From: Nonomuraea zeae
Lineage (GTDB): Bacteria > Actinomycetota > Actinomycetes > Streptosporangiales > Streptosporangiaceae
Length of the DNA: 38,728 bases
Reading direction: 5' to 3'
NCBI RefSeq assembly: GCF_005889725.1
Contig: NZ_VCKX01000100.1
Coordinates: 1 to 38,728, forward strand
The notes under the pieces are model-generated. The model did not search any database and was not told the DNA's origin. It saw only the letters and a list, made by a program, of their open reading frames with translations. Positions 22,117 to 30,800 of the stretch are shown piece by piece (position 1 is the stretch's first letter; each line of letters starts with the position of its first letter). A program made the position numbers and the translations under genes.

Positions 22117-23873
22117 GGTTCGAAGGTAGCCGCCTTCCAGGCGTCCACGAGACCGTGACCGAAGAAACCGTTACGGGATTGCTCACCTTCGCACTGGTGG
22201 GTCTCGTTCTCGCCGAACGCCTTGTAGACGTACGAACGCGGCGTGGGGCAGCTCTTGCGCGTCGCGCTCTCGTACAGGAGCTTCTCGACGGTGGCCGGGT
22301 CGAGGGTCAGCCCTCCGGGGCCCGGCTTGCCGAAGCGGCTGATGAGGATGGCGGCGACGCCGGTGGCGTGCGGCGCGGCCATGGAGGTGCCGTCGAGGTA
22401 CTGGTACCAGGAGCAGGCCCCGGCCTTGCAGTCCTTGACGACGTCCACACCCTTGGGCTCGCCCTTGGCGTCGATCCGCCCGGCGGCGCGCAGCACGTGC
22501 TCGGGGGCGGCGGCCAGGATCGACCGGGTGGCCTTGGTGCCCTTGCCGTCCACCACGTCCCCGCCGGGGGCCGACAGGTCGGTCTGCTCGACGCCGTAGT
22601 CGCTGTAGATCGCCTTGCGGCCGGAGGGGCCGACGGCCGAGACAGAGATGACGCCGCCGGACTCCGCGGGCACGTTGATGCACGAGTTGTCCACCTTGCG
22701 CTCCTTCTGGTCGCCCTGTGGGTAACCGGGGCTCTGCTTGTCGACCGTGGGATGGCCGAGGTCGCTGGAGCCGTTGCCGAGCGCTGTGATGAGCGTCACG
22801 CCCTTCTGGCGGGCGTAGTCGAGGGCGCGCTGCATGCCGACGATGATCGCGCGCTGCTCGAGCTGCTGTTTCTTGGTGTCGGACTTGTTGGCGGCGCAGT
22901 TGAACAGCCAGGGGTCGACGAAGTAGCTCATGTTCACGACGTCCACGCCGATGTCGGCGGCGTAGGTGAGGGCGTCGAGGCTGGGCTTGAGGAAGAAGAA
23001 GCCCGAGTCCTGCCCCGCCCGGATGTTGACGATCTGGACGCCGGGGGCGACGCCCGCGATGCCGATGCCGTTGATCGGGGAGGCGATCGTGCTGGCCACG
23101 TGGGTTCCGTGGCCGTCGTCGTCCACGTCCACGGGGTCCTTGCAGCCGCTGGCCTCGCAGGCGCCGTCGAGCGTCTCGCCGTTCTCGTCCTTGGGCCTGT
23201 CGGTGACGAAGTTGCGGCTCAGCTCGCGGTTGAAGTTGGGGGCGATGTCGGGATGCTTGCCGTCCACGCCGGTGTCGATGACGCCGACCAGCACCTGCTT
23301 GCTGCCGGGGGCCTTGGCGTGGGCGCGGTCGGCGCCGATCATCCGCATGTCCCACTGCCGGCCTTCGAGCGGGTCCCCCGCGCGGCCCTTGGTGAAGGAG
23401 TCCGCGTCGGGGAAGGTCCCCGACGCGGTGCTCCGGGCGCGGTCCGCAGCGCCGGCACGGGCGTCCTGGGGGCCGGTACGGGTGTCCTGCGAGCCCGTAC
23501 GGGCGTCGGCGGACCCGGTGCGGGCGGCTCCTGCCGCGTCCTGAGGTCCGGCCGTGCGGGAGGTGGCGAAGCCGATGGTCCTGTCGGCGGACACGCCGAC
23601 GATGGCCTGGTCAGCCCCCACGCCCTCGGCGAACCCGTCGCCGCGCCCCGTGGCCAGCAGGTAGCCGAGCCGGGCGTCCTCGCCGACCGTGGTCCCACCG
23701 GCCCGCGTGACGGCGTTCTGGGCCTCGGCCTGGCGGCCGTCGGCGTAGAAGACGAGATATTCGGCCTGCCCGGACGCGCGCGTGGCGGTCTGCTGCCGGG
23801 AGGTCACGGGAGAGCAGGCCGCGATCGCGGCCACGACGGCGACCGCCATCATTCCAGAGGCGACCCGCCGCAT
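22113..23873 (-). CDS. Subtilisin-like (S8) serine protease lipoprotein
   Basis: A 586-residue protease predicted to be anchored to the outer membrane face through a lipobox (IAAC, C20). The catalytic triad is intact: D200 in GVIDTGVDG, H255 in DDDGHGTHVA, S497 in DGTSMAAPHA, with oxyanion Asn367 in ALGNGSS. An N-terminal I9-like region (about 38-105) precedes a linker of repeated (R/D)TGxQDAR units (about 108-145). Several cysteine pairs in the catalytic domain suggest disulfides. There is no C-terminal transmembrane segment, unlike mycosins. The ATG at 23873 follows GGGGGAAG; a GTG at 23888 is possible. The target is unknown. The stop overlaps the DUF2784 start. Confidence 0.9.
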   Translation of the reverse strand: MRRVASGMMAVAVVAAIAACSPVTSRQQTATRASGQAEYLVFYADGRQAEAQNAVTRAGGTTVGEDARLGYLLATGRGDGFAEGVGADQAIVGVSADRTIGFATSRTAGPQDAAGAARTGSADARTGSQDTRTGPQDARAGAADRARSTASGTFPDADSFTKGRAGDPLEGRQWDMRMIGADRAHAKAPGSKQVLVGVIDTGVDGKHPDIAPNFNRELSRNFVTDRPKDENGETLDGACEASGCKDPVDVDDDGHGTHVASTIASPINGIGIAGVAPGVQIVNIRAGQDSGFFFLKPSLDALTYAADIGVDVVNMSYFVDPWLFNCAANKSDTKKQQLEQRAIIVGMQRALDYARQKGVTLITALGNGSSDLGHPTVDKQSPGYPQGDQKERKVDNSCINVPAESGGVISVSAVGPSGRKAIYSDYGVEQTDLSAPGGDVVDGKGTKATRSILAAAPEHVLRAAGRIDAKGEPKGVDVVKDCKAGACSWYQYLDGTSMAAPHATGVAAILISRFGKPGPGGLTLDPATVEKLLYESATRKSCPTPRSYVYKAFGENETHQCEGEQSRNGFFGHGLVDAWKAATFEP

Positions 23874-23968
23874 TCTTCCCCCATCCACCGACTGCCCCGA
23901 AACTGCATCTTCCCGACACAGAACGGGTGATGCAACTTAGGGGTGAAATTTCAGTGTATGTATGCCGA

Positions 23969-23996
23969 AGCGGACCTCTGCATATAGAGGTCCGCT
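23969..23996. terminator. Terminator after the MFS efflux gene
   Basis: A perfect 11-bp stem (23969-23979 with 23986-23996) with a 6-nt loop. It lies 14 bp beyond the MFS stop codon and upstream of the protease gene. Confidence 0.75.
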
Positions 23997-24009
23997 CCGG
24001 CGAGGGCGA

Positions 24010-25473
24010 TCAGTCCTGGTTCGTGAGCCGTACGTCCTTCAGGCAGCACAGCAGCGCGGCCCCGAGGAGCAGGATCGGCCCCACCCACGCGAACACCCCG
24101 GTGATCGCGCCCGAGAAGGCGAGCTGGGTGGCGTGCCGCGCCGCCTCCGGCAGCGCCTGGATCGCCTCGGGCGTGAGCGCGGCCTGCCCGAGCGCGAGCC
24201 GGCCGCTGAAGATCGCGCCCAGCACGGCCACGCCCACCGCGCCGCCGACGCTCCTGGCGAACGTCACGGCCGAGGTCGCCGCCCCCCTGTCCGCCTCGGG
24301 GGTGGTGGTCTGGACGGCGAGCAGCAGGTTCTGTGTCACCATGCCGAGCCCGAGCCCGAGCAGCACCATGTACGCACCCGACGCGAACGCGGTCGTGCCC
24401 AGATCCATCGTGGACAGCAGCAGCCCGGCGACCCCGGCGAGCGTGGCGCCCGCGACCATGAACCACTTGAACCGGCCGAACCGGTGCACGAGCTGCCCCA
24501 CCAGCGTCGAGGACACGATCATCCCGGCCATCAGCGGAAGCAGCAGCAGCCCCGAGTCGGCCGCCCCGGCCCCCGTGGCGAGCTGCAGGAACATCGGCAG
24601 GAACAGGGCCGCCCCCAGCATCGCGGTGGCCAGCAGCACCACGGTCACCACGGGGATCACGAACGTCCTGTCACGGAAGAGCCGCAGCGGCAGCACCGGC
24701 TCGTCCGCCGCCCGCTCCACCAGCACGAACAGCACGGCCAGCAGGACCGCGCCCGCCCCGAGCCCGATGATGACCGGCGAGCCCCAGGCGTGGACGGTGC
24801 CGCCCCAGGAGGCGAACAGCGTCAGGCACGTCAGCAGCCCGGAGATCAGCACGGCGCCCAGCCAGTCGATCCGGTGCGGCGAGGTCCGCTTGGGCAGCTT
24901 CAGCACGGCGAACGCCACGAGCAGGGCGATCGCGCCGAGCGGCAGGTTGATGTAGAAGATCCAGCGCCAGGAGACGTGCTCGGTCAGGTAGCCGCCGATG
25001 ATGGGCCCGGCGATCGAGGCCAGCCCGAAGACCGCGCCGAAGAAGCCCTGGAACTTGGCCCGTTCGCGCGGGGTGGCCAGGTCGGCGACGATGGTCATGG
25101 TCAGCACCATCAGACCGCCCGCCCCGATGCCCTGGAAGGCGCGGAAGGCGATGAGCTGGGCCATCGACTGCGCGACCCCGCACAGGGCCGAGCCGATGAC
25201 GAACAGCACGATGGCCGACAGGTAGAGGTTCTTGCGGCCGTACATGTCGCTGAGCTTGCCGTAGAGGGGCGTGGCGATACCCGAGGTCAGGGCGAACGCC
25301 GTGACCAGCCACGACAGGCTCTCAAGGCCGTGCAGCTCCCCCACGATGGTCGGCATGGCGGTCGCCACGACCGTCTGGTCGATGGCGGCCAGGAACAAGG
25401 TCAGCATGAGTGAGCCCAGGCTCACCCAGAGCCCGCGCCGAGTTGGGGCCTCGGGGGCCGTGGTGGATAGCAT
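24010..25473 (-). CDS. DHA2-family (EmrB/QacA) MFS drug exporter
   Basis: A 487-residue membrane protein with about 14 transmembrane helices, a proton-driven exporter of drugs or toxic metabolites. Motifs are AIDQTVVATAMPTI in TM1 (D1-type, D32), motif A GKLSDMYGRKN (72-82), and motif C around GLASIAGPIIGGYL (150-163). The ATG at 25473 follows AAGGAG with 8-nt spacing. It is the second gene of a TetR-MFS operon, so it is probably induced by the substrate that releases the TetR protein. Confidence 0.94.
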   Translation of the reverse strand: MLSTTAPEAPTRRGLWVSLGSLMLTLFLAAIDQTVVATAMPTIVGELHGLESLSWLVTAFALTSGIATPLYGKLSDMYGRKNLYLSAIVLFVIGSALCGVAQSMAQLIAFRAFQGIGAGGLMVLTMTIVADLATPRERAKFQGFFGAVFGLASIAGPIIGGYLTEHVSWRWIFYINLPLGAIALLVAFAVLKLPKRTSPHRIDWLGAVLISGLLTCLTLFASWGGTVHAWGSPVIIGLGAGAVLLAVLFVLVERAADEPVLPLRLFRDRTFVIPVVTVVLLATAMLGAALFLPMFLQLATGAGAADSGLLLLPLMAGMIVSSTLVGQLVHRFGRFKWFMVAGATLAGVAGLLLSTMDLGTTAFASGAYMVLLGLGLGMVTQNLLLAVQTTTPEADRGAATSAVTFARSVGGAVGVAVLGAIFSGRLALGQAALTPEAIQALPEAARHATQLAFSGAITGVFAWVGPILLLGAALLCCLKDVRLTNQD

Positions 25474-25515
25474 TGAGTTGTCTCCTTGCTTCTTTCGCGA
25501 GGGCAGGAAGATTCC

Positions 25516-25547
25516 GCGGCGATCGGGGGTGCCACCCCGGTCGCCGC
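25516..25547 (-). promoter_or_regulatory. Intercistronic hairpin between tetR and the MFS gene
   Basis: Positions 25516-25528 pair with 25535-25547 (12 of 13 bp) around a 6-nt loop, halfway between the TetR stop and the MFS ribosome-binding site. There is no clear U-run. It may set the ratio of the two products or protect the downstream RNA. Confidence 0.45.
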
Positions 25548-25561
25548 TCTCCCTTGCGGGG

Positions 25562-26143
25562 TCAGAGCCCGTTTTCGAGCAGCGTGAACGCCTCGTCGAG
25601 CAGGTCCTGCACCGAGCCGCCCCCTTCCAGTGACTCCTGGATGGCGGACATGGCCGAGCCGAGCGAGGCGATGACGAGCAGGCGCGCGTGCATCGCGCCG
25701 GTGACGCCCGGACGGCTCCGGACGGCGCCGATGATCGTATTGAAGATCTTCGACTCGTCCGCCGCCCTGGCCCTGGCCGCGAGCTCGGGATGGCGGGCAC
25801 GCAGCTCCATGAACGGCTGCAGGTCCGCGAACACGGGCCGCAGCCTCTCCGCGAGCTCGCGCATCACCACCTGCAGCGACTGGAAGACCGGCTCGTCGTC
25901 CGGCCGGCTCTCCAGCAGGCCGACGAGCTCCTCCGGGCGCCAGACCGGCTCCATGGCGAGCGCCTCTTCCTTGGCGGCGAAGTAGTTGAAGAACGTGCGC
26001 GGCGAGATGTCCGCCGCCGCGCTGATCGCCTCCACCGTCGCGGCCTCGAGCCCTTCGTCGAGCGCGAGCCGCACGGCGGCCTTCCTGATGGCCTGCCGCC
26101 GCTCTGCTCGGCGACGCTCTCGCCGCTGCTGCGGGCTCTCCAT
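25562..26143 (-). CDS. TetR-family transcriptional repressor
   Basis: A 193-residue regulator. The basic N-terminal stretch (QQRRERRRAERR) leads into a TetR helix-turn-helix (about 17-63, with EAISAAADISPRTFFNYFAAKEE). The C-terminal ligand and dimer domain is helical and has no recognised ligand motif. ATG 26143 is chosen because it starts the conserved part. An upstream in-frame ATG at 26170 would place the operator palindromes inside the coding region. The operators at 26146-26199 just upstream suggest autoregulation and joint control of the MFS pump, 88 bp downstream. Confidence 0.9.
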   Translation of the reverse strand: MESPQQRRERRRAERRQAIRKAAVRLALDEGLEAATVEAISAAADISPRTFFNYFAAKEEALAMEPVWRPEELVGLLESRPDDEPVFQSLQVVMRELAERLRPVFADLQPFMELRARHPELAARARAADESKIFNTIIGAVRSRPGVTGAMHARLLVIASLGSAMSAIQESLEGGGSVQDLLDEAFTLLENGL

Positions 26144-26145
26144 GC

Positions 26146-26199
26146 CTTGCACTTTACGCAAGAGTTGCATACTCTGCAAGTAATGCACGATCTGCAATT
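26146..26199 (-). promoter_or_regulatory. Three phased TetR operator palindromes
   Basis: Box 1 is CTTGCACTTTACGCAAG (26146-26162), box 2 AGTTGCATACTCTGCAAGT (26163-26181) and box 3 AATGCACGATCTGCAATT (26182-26199). All are variants of TTGCA/TGCAA inverted half-sites, and their centres are 18 bp apart. Box 1 ends three bases from the tetR start codon. A further TGCA half-site follows at 26203-26206. Confidence 0.65.
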
Positions 26200-26212
26200 C
26201 GATGCACACGAA

Positions 26213-26244
26213 AAAAGCGCCCGCCGTAAGAGGCGGGCGCTTTT
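26213..26244 (-). terminator. Strong intrinsic terminator of gltBD
   Basis: A perfect 13-bp stem (26213-26225 with 26232-26244) with a 6-nt loop. On the minus strand it is followed by a run of six T. Two further GC-rich hairpins lie between it and the gltD stop codon (26251-26300). Confidence 0.9.
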
Positions 26245-26310
26245 CAGCGAGCGTCCGGGCCGGACGCCCGTCAAGCGGGCGCCCGGCGGGGCCGGGCGCC
26301 GCACGTCACG

Positions 26311-27789
26311 TCAGACCAGGGGCCGCGCGGTCGGCAGGATCGGGTACGGCAGCGCCGTCTCCCCGGTCAGGAACCGGTCCACCCCCGAGGCGGCGGCCCG
26401 CCCCTCGGCGATGGCCCACACGATGAGCGACTGCCCGCGGCCCATGTCACCGGCCACGAAGACACCGTCCACCTTGGACATGTACGTCTTGTCGCGCGAG
26501 ACGTTGCCCCTGGCGTCGTAGAAGCCGTCTCCGGCGACCTCGGCCAGGTCCTGCAGCAGCGCGCCCTTCTCCGGGCCGAGGAAGCCCATGGACAGGGTGA
26601 CCAGCTCGGCCGGGATCTCCCGCTCGGTGCCCGGGATCGGCTTGAAGCCGCTCTGCGGCCCCTCGACCTCGACCAGCCGCAGCGCCCGCACGTTGCCGTC
26701 GGCGTCGCCGACGAACTCGGTGGTGGAGACCGCGTAGACGCGCTCTCCCCCGCCGTCGGCCAGCTCCTCGTGCGCGCTCTCCATCTTGAACAGGATCGGG
26801 AACGTCGGCCACGGCTGGCTGCCGGGCCTGGACGCGGGCGGCTGGGGCATGATCTCCAGCTGGGTGACGGACTTGGCGCCCTGCCTGATCGCGGTGCCGA
26901 TGCAGTCGGCGCCGGTGTCGCCGCCGCCGATCACCACCACGTGCTTGCCCTCGGCCGAGATGGGCGCGGTGTCGTAGTCGCCCTCCTGGACCTTGTTGGA
27001 CAGCGGCAGGTATTCCATCGCCTGGTAGACGCCCTTGAGCTCGCGCCCGGTCGCCGGCAGGTCGCGCCACTGGGTGGCGCCGCCCGACAGCACCACGGCG
27101 TCGAACTGCTCGCGCAGCTCTGCGGCGGTGATGTCGACGCCGACGTTGACGCCGGTGCGGAACTCGGTGCCCTCCGCCCGCATCTGCTCCAGGCGCCGCT
27201 CGATGTGGCGCTTCTCCATCTTGAACTCGGGGATGCCGTAACGCAGCAGGCCGCCGATGCGGTCGGCCCGCTCGAACACCACCACATCGTGCCCGGCCCT
27301 GGTGAGCTGCTGGGCCGCGGCCAGGCCCGCGGGGCCCGAGCCGACGACCGCGACCTTCTTACCGGTCTTGATCGCCGGGGGCTGTGGGGTGACCCAGCCC
27401 TCGGCGAACGCGCGGTCGATGATCTCGACCTCGACCCGCTTGATCGCCACGGGGTCGGAGTTGATGCCGAGGACGCACGCCGCCTCGCACGGAGCCGGGC
27501 AGAGCCTGCCGGTGAACTCCGGGAAGTTGTTCGTGGCGTGCAGCCGCTCGATCGCCTCGCGCCAGTCGGTGCGGAAGACCAGGTCGTTCCACTCGGGGAT
27601 GAGGTTGCCCAGCGGGCAGCCGTTGTGGCAGAACGGGATGCCGCAGTCCATGCAGCGGGCCGCCTGCTTGGTCAGCTTCTCCTGCGAGAAGTCCTGGTAG
27701 ACCTCGCGCCAGTCGCTGATGCGGACGTCCACGGGGCGGCGCGCGGGCAGCTCCCGGTCGTGCGTGAGAAAACCCTTGGGGTCAGCCAT
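26311..27789 (-). CDS. gltD: Glutamate synthase small (beta) subunit
   Basis: A 492-residue flavoprotein that takes electrons from NADPH and passes them through Fe-S clusters to GltB. The N-terminal Fe-S domain has C46, C49, C54, C58 and C97, C101, C105. The FAD fold is VAVVGSGPAGLAAAQ (146-160) and the NADPH fold is VIGGGDTGADC (286-296). The flavin-closing AGDMGRGQSLIVWAIAEGR is near the C-terminus. The ATG follows GGGAGG with 7-nt spacing, 13 bp after the gltB stop, so the two genes form an operon ended by the terminator at 26213-26244. Confidence 0.96.
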   Translation of the reverse strand: MADPKGFLTHDRELPARRPVDVRISDWREVYQDFSQEKLTKQAARCMDCGIPFCHNGCPLGNLIPEWNDLVFRTDWREAIERLHATNNFPEFTGRLCPAPCEAACVLGINSDPVAIKRVEVEIIDRAFAEGWVTPQPPAIKTGKKVAVVGSGPAGLAAAQQLTRAGHDVVVFERADRIGGLLRYGIPEFKMEKRHIERRLEQMRAEGTEFRTGVNVGVDITAAELREQFDAVVLSGGATQWRDLPATGRELKGVYQAMEYLPLSNKVQEGDYDTAPISAEGKHVVVIGGGDTGADCIGTAIRQGAKSVTQLEIMPQPPASRPGSQPWPTFPILFKMESAHEELADGGGERVYAVSTTEFVGDADGNVRALRLVEVEGPQSGFKPIPGTEREIPAELVTLSMGFLGPEKGALLQDLAEVAGDGFYDARGNVSRDKTYMSKVDGVFVAGDMGRGQSLIVWAIAEGRAAASGVDRFLTGETALPYPILPTARPLV

Positions 27790-27802
27790 CGGTACGCCTC
27801 CC

Positions 27803-30800
27803 TTAGCCCTGAACCGCGGCCGCCATGACCGCCTCGTCGATGTCCCTGCCTTCGATGCGGGCGGCCTCGGCGGCCTCCAGCACCCTCTTGTAGTCCGTCG
27901 GCATGATCTTGCCGAACCGGCCGAGCGCGGCGTCCCAGTCGGCGAGCAGCTGCTTGGCGACCGGCGAGCCGGTCTCCGCGAAGTGCTTCTCGACCGTCTC
28001 CTTGAGGAACTCGGCGTCCTGCTCGCTCAGCGCCTCGATGGCCACCATCTCGCGGTTGACCCGCTCGGGCTTGAGGTCCAGCAGGTACGCCACGCCGCCC
28101 GACATGCCGGCCGCGAAGTTGCGCCCGGTCGGGCCGAGCACGACGGCCCGGCCGCCGGTCATGTACTCGCAGCCGTGGTCGCCCACGCCCTCGACGACCG
28201 CGGTGGCGCCGGAGTTGCGCACGCAGAACCGCTCGCCGACGACGCCGCGGACGAACACCTCGCCGGACGTGGCGCCGTAGAGCGCGACGTTCCCGGCGAT
28301 GATGTGGCCGTCGAGCGGCGCCTCCTCGTGCGGCCGGACGGTGATCCGCCCGCCGGACAGGCCCTTGCCGAGGTAGTCGTTGGCGTCGCCGGTCAGCCTC
28401 AGCGTGATCCCGCGCGGCACGAACGCGCCGAACGAGTTGCCCGCCGAGCCGGTGAAGCCGATGTCGATCGTGTTGTCGGGCAGGCCCTGGCCGGCGTACC
28501 GCTTGGTGACCTGGTAGCCGAGCATGGTGCCGACCGTGCGGTTCACGTTGCGGATGGGCAGCTCCAGCGTGACCGGGGTGCCCTCGTTGAGCGCGCCCTC
28601 GGCCAGCTGGATCAGCGTGTTGTCCAGCGCGTGCTGCAGGCCGTGGTCCTGCTCGACGACGCGACGCAGGGCCGTGCCCGCGGGCAGCTCCGGCTGGTGC
28701 AGGATCGGCGACAGGTCGAGCCCGCTGGCCTTCCAGTGGTTCTCGGCCGCGGTCATGTCGAGCATCTCGACGTGCCCGATCGCCTCGTCGAGCGAGCGGA
28801 AGCCCAGCTCGGCGAGATATTCGCGGATCTCCTCGGCGATGAACTCGAAGAAGTTCACCACGAACTCGGGCTTGCCGGTGAACCGCTTGCGCAGCTCGGG
28901 GTTCTGCGTGGCGACGCCCACCGGGCAGGTGTCGAGGTGGCAGACCCGCATCATCACGCAGCCGGAGACGACCAGCGGAGCGGTGGCGAAGCCGTACTCC
29001 TCGGCGCCCAGCAGGGCCGCGATGACCACGTCACGACCGGTCTTGAGCTGGCCGTCGACCTGGACGACGATGCGGTCGCGCAGGTCGTTCAGCAGCAGCG
29101 TCTGCTGGGTCTCGGCCAGGCCGAGCTCCCACGGCGCGCCCGCGTGCTTGAGCGAAGTGAGCGGCGAGGCGCCGGTGCCGCCGTCGTGCCCGGAGATGAG
29201 CACCACGTCGGCGTGGGCCTTGGACACGCCGGCCGCGACCGTCCCGACGCCGACCTCGGCCACCAGCTTCACGTGGACCCTGGCCTCCGGGTTGGAGTTC
29301 TTCAGGTCGTGGATGAGCTGGGCGAGGTCCTCGATCGAGTAGATGTCGTGGTGCGGCGGCGGCGAGATGAGGCCGACGCCGGGCGTGGAGTGCCTGGTCT
29401 TGGCGATCCACGGGTAGACCTTGTGGCCGGGGAGCTGGCCGCCCTCGCCGGGCTTGGCGCCCTGGGCCATCTTGATCTGCAGGTCGGCCGCGTTCACCAG
29501 ATATTCGGATGTGACCCCGAACCGGCCGCTGGCGACCTGCTTGATGGCGCTGCGGCGATTGGCGTCGTAGAGCCGCTCGGGGTCCTCGCCGCCCTCGCCG
29601 GTGTTGGACTTGCCGCCGAGCCGGTTCATCGCGATGGCGAGCGTCTCGTGCGCCTCCATCGAGATGGAGCCGTACGACATGGCGCCCGTGGAGAACCGCT
29701 TGACGATCTCCGAGACCGGCTCGACCTCCTCGATCGGGATCGAGGCGCCCTTGCGCAGCTTGAACAGGCCGCGCAGGGTCATCAGCCGCTCCGCCTGGGA
29801 GTCGACGAGGTTCGTGTACTCCTTGAAGATCTCGTAGCGGCGGGTCCTGGTGGCGTGCTGCAACTTGAAGACGGTGTCGGGGTTGAACAGGTGCGGCTCG
29901 CCCTCGCGCCGCCACTGGTATTCGCCGCCGACCTTGAGCCCGCGGTGGGCGTTCTCGGCGCGCGGGTAGGCGTGCCGGTGCCGCTGCGCGACCTCGGCCG
30001 CCAGCACGTCGAAGCCGACGCCGCCGAGCCGCGAGGTGGTGCCGGCGAAGCAGGCGTCGATGACCTCCTGGCTCAGGCCGAGAGCCTCGAAGATCTGCGC
30101 GCCGGTGTAGGAGGCCACCGTGGACACGCCCATCTTGGACATGACCTTGATGACGCCCTTGCCGTACGCCTTGATCAGGTTGCGCACGGCCTTGCGCTTG
30201 TCGATCTGCAGCGCACCGGTGTCGACCAGGTCCTCGATGGTCTCGATCGCGAGGTACGGGTTGACCGCGCCCGCGCCGTAGCCGATGAGCAACGCCATGT
30301 GGTGGCACTCGCGGGCCTCGGCGGTCTCGACGACCAGGCCGATCTTGGTCCGCGTCTTCTCCTGGATCAGGTGGTGGTGCACCGCGCCGGTCTGCAGCAG
30401 CGCCGGGATCGGCGCCAGCGAGTCGGAGGAGCCGCGGTCGGACAGCACGATGATCCGGGCGCCGTTCGCGATCGCGTCGGACGCCTCGGCCTTGATCTCC
30501 TCCAGCCGCCGCAGCAGCGCGGCGCCGCCGCCGGCGACGTCGTACAGGCCGCTGATGACGTGCGGGCGGAAGCCCGGCAGGTCGTGCTCGTCGTTGATGT
30601 GGATGATCTTGGCGAGCTCGTCGTTGTCGAGCACCGGGTACGGCAGCACGAGCTGACGGCACGAGCTCGGCCCCGGGTCGAGCAGGTTGCCCTCGGGACC
30701 GATGGTGCTGGCCAGCGAGGTGACCAGCTCTTCACGGATGGCGTCCAGCGGCGGGTTCGTGACCTGCGCGAACAGCTGCGTGAAGTAGTCGAACAGGAGG

